A DNA stretch of 64,000 bases from positions 1 through 64,000 of the forward strand of contig NZ_BMTN01000005.1 of NCBI RefSeq assembly GCF_014649695.1, written 5' to 3'. Below, piece by piece: positions 33,116 through 42,854 of the stretch. The notes under the pieces were generated by a model. It was not told where the DNA came from and did not search any database. It saw only the letters and a list, made by a program, of their open reading frames with translations. Positions within the stretch are counted from its first letter, which is position 1. Every line of letters begins with the position of its first letter. The position numbers and the translations under genes are program-made. Origin of the DNA: Streptomyces kurssanovii (GTDB taxonomy: Bacteria > Actinomycetota > Actinomycetes > Streptomycetales > Streptomycetaceae).

Positions 33116-35242
33116 ATGCAGCCCGCCGACACGGACACGTCCTCCGGTCCGGGGCTCGAGCAGCTCGTCCCCGTCATGGGCGACGTCGTGCGTGACACCG
33201 GGGCATCGGTCGGGATGGTCTACCTGTTGGAGCCGGACGAGCGCATGCTGCGTCTGGCGCTGGTTTCCGGGGTGGCCCAGCGGATCGCCGCGCCGTGGTC
33301 CCGCATCCCCCTGGACACGTCGATCCCGGTGGCCGACGCGATGCGCAGCAGGCAGCTGGTGTGGCTGGGCAGCCAGGAGGAGATCGCCCGCCGTTATCCG
33401 CGTCTGGGGATCGTGCTCCCGTACGACTTCATGCTCGGCGCCGCGCCTGTGGTCGGCGGGGATCACGTGTGGGGCGGGATCGTGCTCCTGTGGCCGATCT
33501 GGCACCCACCGGAGCTCAGCGCCCACGAACGGGAGGCCGTCGACGGCTTCTGCCGCCGCACGGAGGACATCCTGCGGCACGCGGCCGACAGCGGTCACCG
33601 GTTGCTGCCCGAAGGCGAACCACGGATCGTGACACCGCCGCGCCCCCGGGAGGCCGACCCGGCGCAGGCCAGGGCCGCGCACAGATTCGCCGAGCGCCTG
33701 CCGGTGGGCTGCTGCGCGCTGGACCTGGAGGGCCGGATCACGTACATCAATTCGGCCGGCTCAGAGCTGGTCGGCGCCGGAGCGGCCGCTCTGCTCGGCA
33801 AACGTCCGTGGGAGATCCTGCTGTGGCTGCAGGACCCCGCGTTCGAAGAACGCTACCGGGCCTCGGTCGTCTCCCGACAGCCGACGTCCTTCGTCGCGTT
33901 CCGCTCGCCGGACACGCGGTTGTTCTTCGAGCTGTACCCGGACGAGACCGGCCTCAGCGTCCACATCACGCCCGCCGCGGAGACCGAGGGCGTGCCTGCG
34001 GCGGCACAGCGCCCGTCGCGTCCGGCGGAGGCCGTCAACGTCATGGCGTTGTACCAACTGACGCATCTGGCGGCCGCCCTCTCGGAGGCGGTGAGCGTCC
34101 AGGACGTGGTCGACCTGGCCGCCGACCAGATCGTTCCCGCGCTCGGTCCGCAGGGCCTGGTCCTCATGACGGTGGACGAGGGGCGGCTGCGGGTCGTCGG
34201 CCACCGCGGCTACAGCGGCGATTTCCTTGAACGGATCGACGGCATGCCGCTGAACTCGGACGTCGCCGGCGTGCACGTGGTGACGACGGGAGCGGCCGAG
34301 TTCTTCCCGAGCTTCGACGATTTCCGGCTCGCCCATCCCCACGCCCCTCGCTACGGGGACAGGAAGGCGTGGGCGTTCCTGCCTCTGACCGCCTCCGGCC
34401 GCCCGGTGGGGTCCCTCGCCCTCTCCTACGACCGGCCGCGCTCCTTTCCTCCGGCGGAACGATCCCTGCTGACCTCACTGGCCGGACTGATCGCCCAGGC
34501 CTTGGACCGCGCCCAGCTCTACGACGCCAAGCACACCCTCGCCCACACCCTGCAGACAGCGTTGCTGCCCCACACCTTGCCTCCCGTCGCCGGCCTGGAC
34601 GTCGCCGCCCGCTACCGTCCCGCCGGCCACGGCATGGACATCGGCGGCGACTTCTACGACCTGATCCGCTGCACGCCGACCACGGCGGTCGCCGCCATCG
34701 GCGACGTCCAGGGGCACAACACCACCGCCGCGGCCCTCATGGGCCAGGTCCGCACCGCCGTCCACGCCCATGCCACCGCGGGCGCGTCACCCGGCGACAT
34801 CCTCACCCGGACCAACCGCCTGCTGACCGATCTGGACCCCGGTCTGTTCACCAGTTGCCTCATCGCCAAGCTCGACCTCGCCCGCCACCGGGCTCACCTC
34901 GCCACCGCCGGACATCCGCCGCCGCTGCTCCGCCATCCGGACCGGCGCACCGAGGTTCTCGACATTCCCCCGGGCCTGCTCCTCGGTATCGACGAGAACG
35001 CCGAATACCCCACAACGGAGATCGCTCTCCCGTCGGGCGCCGTTCTCGCCCTGTACACCGACGGACTGGTGGAGGTCCCCGGCGCCGACATCATCGACAC
35101 CACGGACGGTCTCGCACGGCGCCTCGCGGACTGCGAAGATCACCACCTGGACGACATCACCGACTGCCTCGTCCACCACGCCGACGGCTCTGCCGCCCGC
35201 ACCGACGACATCGCTCTGATCGTCGTCCGGCCGCAGCTCTGA
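33116..35242 (+). CDS. GAF-PAS-GAF PP2C/SpoIIE-type phosphatase
   Basis: A 708-aa cytosolic sensor phosphatase. A GAF domain (about 15-160) precedes a PAS domain (about 185-285, LPVGCCALDLEGRITYINSAGSELVG). A second GAF domain (about 310-455) leads into the SpoIIE domain (about 480-705) with GMDIGGDFYDLI, GDVQGHNTTAAALM, ATAGHPPPLL, LYTDGLVE and DDIALIVV, so all metal-site Asp residues are kept. Such enzymes sense small ligands or redox state and dephosphorylate anti-anti-sigma factors. The ATG at 33116 follows GTGAAGAAGC. It stands alone, with no partner kinase or STAS protein nearby. Confidence 0.9.
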   Translation: MQPADTDTSSGPGLEQLVPVMGDVVRDTGASVGMVYLLEPDERMLRLALVSGVAQRIAAPWSRIPLDTSIPVADAMRSRQLVWLGSQEEIARRYPRLGIVLPYDFMLGAAPVVGGDHVWGGIVLLWPIWHPPELSAHEREAVDGFCRRTEDILRHAADSGHRLLPEGEPRIVTPPRPREADPAQARAAHRFAERLPVGCCALDLEGRITYINSAGSELVGAGAAALLGKRPWEILLWLQDPAFEERYRASVVSRQPTSFVAFRSPDTRLFFELYPDETGLSVHITPAAETEGVPAAAQRPSRPAEAVNVMALYQLTHLAAALSEAVSVQDVVDLAADQIVPALGPQGLVLMTVDEGRLRVVGHRGYSGDFLERIDGMPLNSDVAGVHVVTTGAAEFFPSFDDFRLAHPHAPRYGDRKAWAFLPLTASGRPVGSLALSYDRPRSFPPAERSLLTSLAGLIAQALDRAQLYDAKHTLAHTLQTALLPHTLPPVAGLDVAARYRPAGHGMDIGGDFYDLIRCTPTTAVAAIGDVQGHNTTAAALMGQVRTAVHAHATAGASPGDILTRTNRLLTDLDPGLFTSCLIAKLDLARHRAHLATAGHPPPLLRHPDRRTEVLDIPPGLLLGIDENAEYPTTEIALPSGAVLALYTDGLVEVPGADIIDTTDGLARRLADCEDHHLDDITDCLVHHADGSAARTDDIALIVVRPQL

Positions 35243-35314
35243 TCAGCCGCGGTCCTGATCGGCCGACGTGCGATTCGAGCGCGCCGCGTCGCCGGACGTC
35301 GACCTCGCGCGACG

Positions 35315-36493
35315 CTACGGCGGCCCGGAACCGTGCAGCCAGAAGGCGCCGTAAACAGCCGCCGCCAGGGCGGCCGTTCCGACGATGACCCACGCCTGCG
35401 TTCCTCTGGTGCGGCTCAACATGTTCGCGACAGGGAGGAGAAGCGGAAAGGCAGGAATCAGCAGTCGGGGCTTGGACCCGAAATACCCGGAGGCACAGAC
35501 CGCCAGGACCACCACCACCCCGCAGTACACGGTCAGTGCCACAGGCTGCTTCTCGGTGATGGTTCTCCTGTAGAGCCAGCCGATCGCGAACACGCCGACG
35601 AGGAGGGCCAGTCCTGCGGGGAAGGCCGAACTGAAAAGGAGGCCGGCGATGAATTTCGAGAAGGCGAGCCCGCCGTCGAATCCGTTGCCCCACGCGGCCT
35701 GCACGTCGAGGTAGCCCCAGGGTGAGCCCACCCGATGACCGACCCACAGTATGTAGCCGACGGCTCCGAGAGGCGCGACGAGCAGGCCCGCGATCATCCG
35801 GCCCGTCGGCCGGGCCCCGGCCGGACTGCCGGATGTCGCCCTCATATGGACGATCGCTGCGGCCCATACCGCCGCGGTGACCGCCAGTCCGACCGGGCGA
35901 GTCAGGCCGGCCAGCGACGCGAAGACGCCGGCGCGCATCCAGTCCCCGTTGAGGGACCACCGCAACGACCACACGGCCAGAGCCACGAACAGCGATTCGC
36001 TGTAGGCCATCGACTGGACGATGCCGACCGGCAGCGCCGCCCAGAGGACAACGGCGAAGAGACCGCTCCTGGGTCCGTACAGCTGCTCCGTGACCGTGAA
36101 TATCCCGAAAGCCGCCACGAGGGACGCGACCGCGCTGATGAGGAGACCCGCATGTGCGGGACTCAGAGACGTGACCGTCGACACCAGCGATTCCAGCCAC
36201 GGCAGAAGTGGGAAGAAGGCCATGTCCGAAAGGACTCTGCCGTCCGGCGCCTGGAGAGTGAACCCGTAGCCTTCTTCAACGACCCGTACATACCAAAGCG
36301 AATCCCAGCGCCGCGCGAGCAGATCGGTCGCGTCGCGACCTGTGGCACAGGACCACAGAAAGAGCACAGCAAGGCAGAGAACGCGAATTGCAGAATAAGC
36401 GAGCAGCGCAGGAACGGCTGCCCTGAGCGCCCTGACACCTGAATGTCCCCGTACACCGGAAGCGGTCGGCTCTTCCGGCCGGACAATCACCAT
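35315..36493 (-). CDS. multi-pass membrane glycosyltransferase (PIG-V/mannosyltransferase-like)
   Basis: A 392-aa protein with about nine or ten transmembrane helices. An early luminal Asp motif (RRWDSLWYVRVVEEGYGF, containing the WDxxWY signature of PIG-V-like GT-C enzymes) is followed by MAFFPLLPWL and GVVVVLAVCASGYFGSKPRLLIP. It probably transfers a sugar from a polyprenyl-phosphate donor on the outer face of the membrane. The ATG at 36493 overlaps the stop of a small upstream ORF, so translation may be coupled. No other glycosylation gene is near. Confidence 0.78.
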   Translation of the reverse strand: MVIVRPEEPTASGVRGHSGVRALRAAVPALLAYSAIRVLCLAVLFLWSCATGRDATDLLARRWDSLWYVRVVEEGYGFTLQAPDGRVLSDMAFFPLLPWLESLVSTVTSLSPAHAGLLISAVASLVAAFGIFTVTEQLYGPRSGLFAVVLWAALPVGIVQSMAYSESLFVALAVWSLRWSLNGDWMRAGVFASLAGLTRPVGLAVTAAVWAAAIVHMRATSGSPAGARPTGRMIAGLLVAPLGAVGYILWVGHRVGSPWGYLDVQAAWGNGFDGGLAFSKFIAGLLFSSAFPAGLALLVGVFAIGWLYRRTITEKQPVALTVYCGVVVVLAVCASGYFGSKPRLLIPAFPLLLPVANMLSRTRGTQAWVIVGTAALAAAVYGAFWLHGSGPP

Positions 36494-36777
36494 AGGTGCT
36501 TCTGTTTTCTCTTCACACGAAGAGATTCGCTGGGGGACGGCTTCCGCTCGGCCTCTTCCCGCTCGCCGGCGGGCCGGCATGTGGCGGCCGCTCGCGCTCG
36601 ACGCCCCTCCGGGGCGAACCACCACGTCACACTGCCGGCGAACCCGGGTCGGCCCCCGACGCCGCCCATGATCGTGCGGCCGGTAGGCACCCGTCGGCCG
36701 GCGGCAACCGTCGGGACCGCTTCCGCGAGCACGGGAGCAGCGCCGAGTACGACGGTCGACGACTCAAGCGGAATCAC
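36487..36777 (-). CDS. small hypothetical ORF overlapping the glycosyltransferase start
   Basis: The GTG at 36777 follows a purine-rich AGGGGGAAAG. The ORF encodes about 96 aa and stops at 36487, overlapping the glycosyltransferase ATG by 7 nt. The first 75 codons have mostly G or C in the third position. The sequence has a hydrophobic N-terminal patch (SSTVVLGAAPVLAEAVPTVA), a Gly/Trp segment (GGVGGRPGFAGSVTWWF) and a basic tail (RVKRKQKHLW). I recognise no family. Confidence 0.35.
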   Translation of the reverse strand: MIPLESSTVVLGAAPVLAEAVPTVAAGRRVPTGRTIMGGVGGRPGFAGSVTWWFAPEGRRARAAATCRPAGEREEAERKPSPSESLRVKRKQKHLW

Positions 36778-37196
36778 CTTTCCCCCTTTTCTCCTCTTCC
36801 CACACTCGGTCAGCAGCACTTCGCCCCGATCTTCACACCACGGTCACACCATCGTAATCACCTCCGCCGTCACCCAAGGACATTCAATGCTTATCAATAC
36901 GGACACGCCGCCCCTTCCTTGACCTCCATGAGAATGCACTCAAGGGGTGGAGTCGGCATGAAACTGCACAAAAGGGGCGATCGGTAATCGTCAGCCGTGT
37001 CGCGCGAGGACGCTTCCCGTCGCCAGGACAGCGCGTGGAATCTCAACTCGCCGGATCATGCGTATGGTTGCGCCCAAGGCCCCCGGTTCGTTACGCACCA
37101 TATCGATCGCTGGGGGCTGCCCTCTTTTCAGCAAGAAAAGCCCGCAGCGGGCCGCGGAAGCCGAGCAGGGCCGTCGGATACGCGGCGGCCGTGGGC
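36778..37196. other. intergenic region, relatively AT-rich
   Basis: About 420 bp without a supported gene. It is less GC-rich than its surroundings (for example 36850-36980), which fits a promoter region for the leftward small ORF and glycosyltransferase. No clear operator was found. Confidence 0.4.
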
Positions 37197-38036
37197 CTAT
37201 GCGGGCGCGGGCAGCCTGTCGAGGCGGTCGCGGTGGGCGGGCGACAGCTGGAGACGTTCGGCGGCGAGGTTCTCTTCCAGGTGGTCGATCCGCGTGGTGC
37301 CGGGGATCGGCAGCACGACCGGCGAGTGCCCGAGGAGCCACGCGAGCACGACCTGCGTAGGTGTGGCGTCGAGCTCGGCCGCCACGGCGGCGATCCCGGC
37401 CGTCGCCCCGGACTTCCCCCATGCGACCGGCCGCCACGGCAGAAAAGCGATCCCGGCCGCTTCGCACGCCGCGAGCACGGGCTCGTGCTCACGGTCGAGC
37501 AGGCTGTAGCGGTTCTGCACGCTCGCGATGTCGACGATCCCTCTCGCCTGCTCGAGCTCGGCGACCGTGACCTCGGACAGTCCGATCCGGCCGATCTTGC
37601 CCTCGGTCCGCAGATCCCGCAGGGTGCCGACCTGGTCGGCGAGCGGGGTCTCCGGGTCGATACGGTGCAGTTGGAGCAGCTCGACCCGCTCGACGCGCAG
37701 TCGGCGCAGTGCTTCCTCGACCTGATCGCGCAGGACGCTCGGCCGGCCGTCGAGCCGCCACTCCCCCGAGATGCCCGATCGCGCGGCGCCCACCTTGGTG
37801 GTGATGACCAGCCCCTCCGGGTAGGGGTGCAGGGCCTCGGCGAGAAGTTCCTCGTTGGCTCCCCCGCCGTACAGGTATGCGGTGTCGATCAGGGTGACGC
37901 CCAGTTCGACGGCCCGCCGGGCAACGGCGAGAGATGATTCCCTGGTCGGACCCGGCTCGGTCGGCAGGTGCATGGCCCCGAAACCCAGCCGTCGTACGCT
38001 CAGATCGCCCCCGATGCGGAACGCGCTCGATGTCAT
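37197..38036 (-). CDS. aldo/keto reductase
   Basis: A 279-aa NADPH-dependent aldo-keto reductase. The catalytic tetrad is visible: D51 and Y56 in DTAYLYGG, K81 in ITTKVG and H124 in LQLHRID. The cofactor-binding C-terminus PIPGTTRIDHLEENLAA is intact. The ATG at 38036 has AAGG about 8 nt upstream. The substrate is unknown. It ends in a gene-poor stretch and shares no operon with its neighbours. Confidence 0.9.
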   Translation of the reverse strand: MTSSAFRIGGDLSVRRLGFGAMHLPTEPGPTRESSLAVARRAVELGVTLIDTAYLYGGGANEELLAEALHPYPEGLVITTKVGAARSGISGEWRLDGRPSVLRDQVEEALRRLRVERVELLQLHRIDPETPLADQVGTLRDLRTEGKIGRIGLSEVTVAELEQARGIVDIASVQNRYSLLDREHEPVLAACEAAGIAFLPWRPVAWGKSGATAGIAAVAAELDATPTQVVLAWLLGHSPVVLPIPGTTRIDHLEENLAAERLQLSPAHRDRLDRLPAPA

Positions 38037-38150
38037 CTGCTGCCTTCGCCCCCTTGTCAACAGGCAACGCTAACAGGGGAGTCGACCACGGCCGGCCGCC
38101 ATGGGCCACGTCGCGGGCCGTTGGGTCCCGCCCGGCGGGGGGCCGGGCAG

Positions 38151-38169
38151 CGGTCCCCTCAGGGGACCG
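38151..38169. terminator. hairpin spanning the monooxygenase stop codon
   Basis: CGGTCCCC (38151-38158) pairs with GGGGACCG (38162-38169). The three-base loop is the stop codon of the FAD monooxygenase itself. It probably terminates that gene. Confidence 0.6.
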
Positions 38170-39718
38170 GGCGTTCCGGTTGCTGGGACGGGAGCCAGTG
38201 GTCGAGGTAGGCGACGAGGCCGGTCAGGTCCGTGCCTGCCGCGAGGTGGCCGATGTAGCCGTCGGGCCGCACCAGGCAGTGGGCGGTGCCGGGCCAGGGA
38301 GCTCTCGTTCCGAGTCTGTGCACGTGGAGGAGACCGGCGCGTGCCGCGTCGAGCGCGGCGGGACCGGGGACGCTGTTCCAGCTCTCCGGCGGACCGCACA
38401 GCAGCAGGTGGTAGCCGGCCGGGGCCGTCAGGGCCTGCAGGCCGTGCGGGGTGTCCGGCAGCCGGTCGCCGGCCTCGGGACCGCGGCCGGGTGGCCGGGA
38501 GCCGGCGGTGGTGGCGGGGCTGCGCCGGTAGTTGACGGCGAGCTGGCCCAGCCGCCGGAAGGCGGCGGCGCGCAGCGGCGCGGGGCGCAGGACGAGCGGT
38601 GCGATGCGGGGCGCGAGGTGGATGCGGGCCGACCGGATCAGGGGGTGGGCACTCGTCGCGATCTTGAAGGCGAGGTCGGTGAAGCGCAGGACGCTGCGGC
38701 CGACCGGTGCGCGTTCCGCTTCGTAGGTGTCCAGCAAGGCTGCCGGTGCGGTGCCCCGGCAGACGTGCGCGAGCTTCCAGCCGAGGTTGAGGGCGTCCTG
38801 GATACCGGTGTTCATGCCTTGGGCGCCGGCCGGGCTGTGGATGTGGGCCGCGTCGCCGGCCAGGAAGACGGGCCCCGCCCGGTAGCGGCCGGCGCCGCGG
38901 TTGTGGATGCGGAAGTCGGTCATCCACACCGGGTCGCGCAACCGCAGCGGCAGGTCCACGTAACGATCGACGAGGGACTGGAGCATCGCCAGGCTCACAT
39001 CCGGGTCAGCGGCACCCGGTGCGTCCGGGGGCCGCATCGCGAGCATCCGCCAGCTCGCGGGCGACACGAGCGGGAAGAAGAACACCATCCCGGCGTCGGT
39101 CATGAAGGCGTGCGCGGCTCCCGGTTCGAGACCGTCGGCCTCCAGGTCGGCGAGCAGGAACGTCTGCGGGTAGGAATGGCCCTCGAAACCGATACGTGCC
39201 TGTCGGCGCACTGTGCTGCGGGCCCCGTCACAACCGGCCACGTAGCGCGCGCTCACGCGTTCCTCCGTCCCGTCGCCCCTCCTCAGCCGGCAGGCCACCT
39301 GCTCGCCCGTGCGGGCCAGTTCCAGCAGCTCGACACCCCGCTCGAGGGGGGTCCCGCTGTCGGCCAGGAAACGGCCGAGGACGCTCTCCGTCTCGGCCTG
39401 CGACAGGAACAGCAGGAACGGGTACGGAGTATCGGCGACGCCCAGGTCGAACAGCGGCACCCGCACCGTCCGGCCCGGCAGATGCAACGTCAGCCGCACC
39501 GCCGGATTGCCACGCCGCACCAGCTCCTCGCTGACCCCGAAGGGGGCGAGGGCCTCCAGGGTCCGCGGCTGAACGGCCAGGGCACGGGACTCGCGGGCGC
39601 GGTCAAGGTGCCGGTCGATGATCCGGAACCGGGTGCCGCACGCGTGCAGTTGAGCCGCCAGGGCCAAGCCGGTCGGCCCCGCACCCACGATCAGCACATC
39701 CAGCGGCGGCTCCGTCAT
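38159..39718 (-). CDS. FAD-dependent aromatic monooxygenase (PheA/TfdB type)
   Basis: A 519-aa class A flavin hydroxylase. The N-terminal dinucleotide motif is VGAGPTGLAL, the central DG motif is AGCDGARSTVR, and the GD motif is FLAGDAAHIHSPAGAQGMNTG. The C-terminal thioredoxin-like domain (about 400-519) has the LLLCGPP and LVRPDGYIGHLA ends typical of polyketide-tailoring and phenol hydroxylases. It uses NAD(P)H and O2 to hydroxylate an unknown aromatic substrate. The ATG is at 39718. No polyketide synthase is in the window. Confidence 0.9.
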   Translation of the reverse strand: MTEPPLDVLIVGAGPTGLALAAQLHACGTRFRIIDRHLDRARESRALAVQPRTLEALAPFGVSEELVRRGNPAVRLTLHLPGRTVRVPLFDLGVADTPYPFLLFLSQAETESVLGRFLADSGTPLERGVELLELARTGEQVACRLRRGDGTEERVSARYVAGCDGARSTVRRQARIGFEGHSYPQTFLLADLEADGLEPGAAHAFMTDAGMVFFFPLVSPASWRMLAMRPPDAPGAADPDVSLAMLQSLVDRYVDLPLRLRDPVWMTDFRIHNRGAGRYRAGPVFLAGDAAHIHSPAGAQGMNTGIQDALNLGWKLAHVCRGTAPAALLDTYEAERAPVGRSVLRFTDLAFKIATSAHPLIRSARIHLAPRIAPLVLRPAPLRAAAFRRLGQLAVNYRRSPATTAGSRPPGRGPEAGDRLPDTPHGLQALTAPAGYHLLLCGPPESWNSVPGPAALDAARAGLLHVHRLGTRAPWPGTAHCLVRPDGYIGHLAAGTDLTGLVAYLDHWLPSQQPERPVP

Positions 39719-39914
39719 GCCTGCAGTGTCGCCCGTCGGCCCGCCTGGTCCAAGCAGCGGCAGCGGCCGGTCGGCGTCGGGCTACCGATGTTTCGGGCTG
39801 CGGGGCCTTCGTCGAGGGCGCGGCGGCCGGGCGGCGCACCGCCGTGGTCCCGCCCGCACCGCCGTGCCGTCCGACGGCAACACACCGTGGACGAGCGTCG
39901 ATGGTGGCCCCTCC

Positions 39915-41339
39915 TCACAGACCCGGACGGTCGGTGATCTCGATCGCCCCGTCGCCGTCGCGTGTCTTCGTGTCCTTCCCGGTGAGGCCCTTGAGGAGCT
40001 CTGCGAGGTCCACGCCGGTGGTCGAGCCCAGCAGTTCGAGCCCTTGGGCGACGTTGTCGGCGACGGCGCGGGGCAGCTTGCCCGCACCGTCGGTGGAGAT
40101 GACGGTCAGCTTGTCGATGGCGGACAGCGGCTCTGCCGCCTTGGCGACGACCTGCGGCAGCACCTCGACGAGCATCTGCAGCACGGCCGCGTCCCCGTAC
40201 TGGGCGAAGGCGTCGGCCTTCTTCTGCATCGCACCGGCCTCTGCGGCGCCCTTGGCGGCGATGGCGGCCGCCTGCGCCTCACCCTCGATGCGTACGGCGT
40301 CGGCGAGTGCGGCCCGGTGGGCCTTCTCGCCCTCACCGGTCAGCCTGGCGCGCTGCGCCTCTGCCTCGGCCTCCTTGACCTGCGCGATACGGCGGGCCTC
40401 TGCCTCCTGCTCCGCCTGGTAGCGGGCGGCATCGGCGGGCTTGCGTACCCTCGTGTCGAGCTCGCGGTCGGTCAGCGCGGCCTGGCGTTCCGCGACCTTC
40501 TCCTGCTGGCTGAGGATCTCCTGCTGCCGGTCGGCCTCGGCGAGCGGCCCCGCGGCTGCGGCCTTCGCGGCGGCCTCGTCGGTCTCGGCCTTGATCTCGG
40601 CCTGCTTGAGCGCGAACGTCCGCTGTGCGACGGCGATCTCTTCCTCCGCCTTCAGCCGGGCCTGCTCGGACGCCCGGCGGGCGACGGCCTCGGCGATGTC
40701 CGCCTCCTGCTTGGCGCGCGCCGCCTCGGGCCGGCCGAGGTCCTCGAGGTACGAGCCCTCTGTGGTGATGTCCTGGATCTGGAAGGCGTCCAGCACCAGT
40801 CCCTGCCCGGACAGGCTCGCCTCCGCCTCCTCGGCGACCTGCCCCGCGAACGCCGCCCGGTCCCGGATGATGTCCTCCACCGACATACGGCCGACGATGG
40901 AACGCAGCGCGCCCGACAGCACTTCCTGGGTGAAGCCGACGATGCCGTCCTGCTGCATCAGGAACCGCTGAGCGGCCGCCCGGATGGAGTCCTCGGCGCC
41001 ACCGACCTTGACGATCGCCACGCCCTCGAGGTTGGCCTTGACGCCGCGCAGGGTGACCGCGCCGCGTACGGCGACGGGGATGTGCCGGCTGGACAGGTCG
41101 AGCGTGAACTTCTGCTGCACGAACGGGACGACGAAGACGCCACCGCCGACCACGACCTTCTGACCGCTGTTGTCGGTGGACACCCGGCCGGTGTCCGGGT
41201 CGGTGGACGTCTTGCCGCGTCGCCCGGTGATGATGAACGCCTCGCTCGGCCCGGCGACCTTGTAGCGCGTGATGACGACGAGGGCGAGCAGGACGACGAG
41301 AACGATGATGCCGACCACTGCGGTGAGTACAGGGCTCAT
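39915..41339 (-). CDS. flotillin/SPFH-domain membrane protein
   Basis: A 474-aa protein. A single N-terminal transmembrane helix (SPVLTAVVGIIVLVVLLALV) precedes the SPFH/PHB domain (about 30-190) and a long Ala/Glu-rich coiled coil (about 195-390). It organises membrane microdomains and oligomerises through the coiled coil. The ATG at 41339 has AGGGGGA 7 nt upstream. An NfeD-like gene lies 141 bp upstream on the same strand, the standard bacterial NfeD-flotillin pair. Confidence 0.92.
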   Translation of the reverse strand: MSPVLTAVVGIIVLVVLLALVVITRYKVAGPSEAFIITGRRGKTSTDPDTGRVSTDNSGQKVVVGGGVFVVPFVQQKFTLDLSSRHIPVAVRGAVTLRGVKANLEGVAIVKVGGAEDSIRAAAQRFLMQQDGIVGFTQEVLSGALRSIVGRMSVEDIIRDRAAFAGQVAEEAEASLSGQGLVLDAFQIQDITTEGSYLEDLGRPEAARAKQEADIAEAVARRASEQARLKAEEEIAVAQRTFALKQAEIKAETDEAAAKAAAAGPLAEADRQQEILSQQEKVAERQAALTDRELDTRVRKPADAARYQAEQEAEARRIAQVKEAEAEAQRARLTGEGEKAHRAALADAVRIEGEAQAAAIAAKGAAEAGAMQKKADAFAQYGDAAVLQMLVEVLPQVVAKAAEPLSAIDKLTVISTDGAGKLPRAVADNVAQGLELLGSTTGVDLAELLKGLTGKDTKTRDGDGAIEITDRPGL

Positions 41340-41480
41340 GGCAATCCCCCTTGGGTGGACCGTAATCAGGACAGGCACAGCACATCGACACGGCCGGACG
41401 AGACAGACCGGCCGGACATCGGATCGACCAGGCCGAACGGGCTCCGGACCCGGCAGCCCGAACAGCCCGAACGGGGCGGG

Positions 41481-41987
41481 TCAGCGTTCGACGGGGCGCA
41501 CCGCGACGGACGTGGCGCTGAGGAGGGACTCGACCCAGACCTCGGCACCACGCGGGACCGAAGTGGTGCTCTTCGCCGCGTACTTCGAGGGCTGTCCCGC
41601 GGGATACAGCATCACCTCGCCGTAGCCCTCCGGCGGAATCGCGGTGACGACGATCCCGGCGATACCCACCAGGTCCTCACGACGCAGGGCCGCCGAACCG
41701 GAACCCCGCATCAGGACGCGACCGGCCTTCCAGGTCAGCGTGCCGGCCCCGAGACCGGCCACCACCCCGGCACCGGTGGCCGCGCCGGCACCGAGCCCGG
41801 TCGTTCCCAGGACGATCGCCCCGACGAAACCGAGCATCGACACGAAGCCGGCGACGACCGGGAGCGAAAGGAATCCGTCCACGCCGCCGCCCAAACCGTC
41901 GAGGGCGCCCTCCAGCAGCCCGTCGAAGACCAGGGACAGGACGAGAAGCACCAGACCTGCAATGCCGAGACCGAGAAACCAGCCCAT
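41481..41987 (-). CDS. NfeD-like membrane protein
   Basis: A 168-aa protein with three or four N-terminal hydrophobic helices, beginning MGWFLGLGIAGLVLLVLSLV. A C-terminal OB-fold-like domain (REDLVGIAGIVVTAIPPEGY...VWVESLLSATSVAVRPVE) follows. This is the short NfeD form that partners flotillin in membrane domains. The ATG at 41987 fits the membrane start and has CGGGGGC upstream. It precedes the flotillin gene. Confidence 0.8.
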   Translation of the reverse strand: MGWFLGLGIAGLVLLVLSLVFDGLLEGALDGLGGGVDGFLSLPVVAGFVSMLGFVGAIVLGTTGLGAGAATGAGVVAGLGAGTLTWKAGRVLMRGSGSAALRREDLVGIAGIVVTAIPPEGYGEVMLYPAGQPSKYAAKSTTSVPRGAEVWVESLLSATSVAVRPVER

Positions 41988-42332
41988 GTGCGCCCCCGTC
42001 CCGAACACCGATCGCCGAGCCCCGTCGCCGACGACGCGGTGATGCTCCCATCCTTCGGGCTCCAATACATTGCCGGGATCCGGCAGTCTTTACGCTTCTT
42101 TGATGCCGTGATGTGCTCGCCTCCCGTCCGGACGGCATGAGCCACCATGTGCAGACATGCTGACTTACCCAGGCGTCAACAGCCGCATGCCCGACGGGCA
42201 CTGGCGGGACGGCCAGGCCTGCCGGAACGCGGCAGGAATCTGCCGCATGACGGTCGGCCACGACCCGCAGGCAAGGCAGCCCAAGAACGTCACCGGCCGC
42301 GGTCGGCCGAACGGAACGGCGGACCGGACGTC

Positions 42333-42854
42333 CTAGCGCGGCGCGGCCGCCCGCATGCGGCGCTGCCCGTAGCGCGTCGCCCCCCGGGGCTTGAAGACCG
42401 ACAGTGCGACCGCGACGAGCAGCACGAGGAGCGCCGCACCGGCGTCGGCGGCCAACTGGAGTCGCAGGCCACTGAGTTCGCCGTCCGCCGGGGTCGCCTG
42501 CCTGACGGCGTCGGCCATGTGGCCGATGGGCCGCATATGGACCAGCAACAGCGCGGTGGCCAGGGCGCCTATCAGGAGTTTGACCAGAACCCAGTAGTGG
42601 CGGAACAGCCCCCAGACCGTGCCGAGCGACTGGATGAGCCCGGTGACAAGACAGGCGAGCGCGAGCGGCACGATGACCAGCCGTGCGGTCAACTCCATGG
42701 AGAGGTACGCGGCCCGCACGGTCTGAGGGTCCTGGCTGGTCAAACCCGTGACGGCGAGAACGAGGAAGACGGCGACCGCGCCGATCCAGCCGACGGACGA
42801 CGTGACGTGCGCGGTGAGTGCGATCTTGCGTGTCCGGGGCGTCATGGGCGTCAT
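42333..42854 (-). CDS. DUF2269/CopD-like integral membrane protein
   Basis: A 173-aa protein with four predicted helices and conserved His residues near the membrane ends (LTAHVTSSVGWIG, LFRHYWVLVKLLIG, LLVHMRPIGHMA). This is like DUF2269 proteins, which resemble the CopD/cytochrome b561 fold, so heme or copper coordination by His is plausible. The ATG at 42854 overlaps the stop of a 49-aa membrane ORF by four bases. Function unknown. Confidence 0.75.
   Translation of the reverse strand: MTPMTPRTRKIALTAHVTSSVGWIGAVAVFLVLAVTGLTSQDPQTVRAAYLSMELTARLVIVPLALACLVTGLIQSLGTVWGLFRHYWVLVKLLIGALATALLLVHMRPIGHMADAVRQATPADGELSGLRLQLAADAGAALLVLLVAVALSVFKPRGATRYGQRRMRAAAPR

Noticed and set aside
42157-42336. 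59-codon plus-strand ORF
   Set aside because: No ribosome site, no recognisable domain, and it ends against the convergent DUF2269 gene; probably chance.
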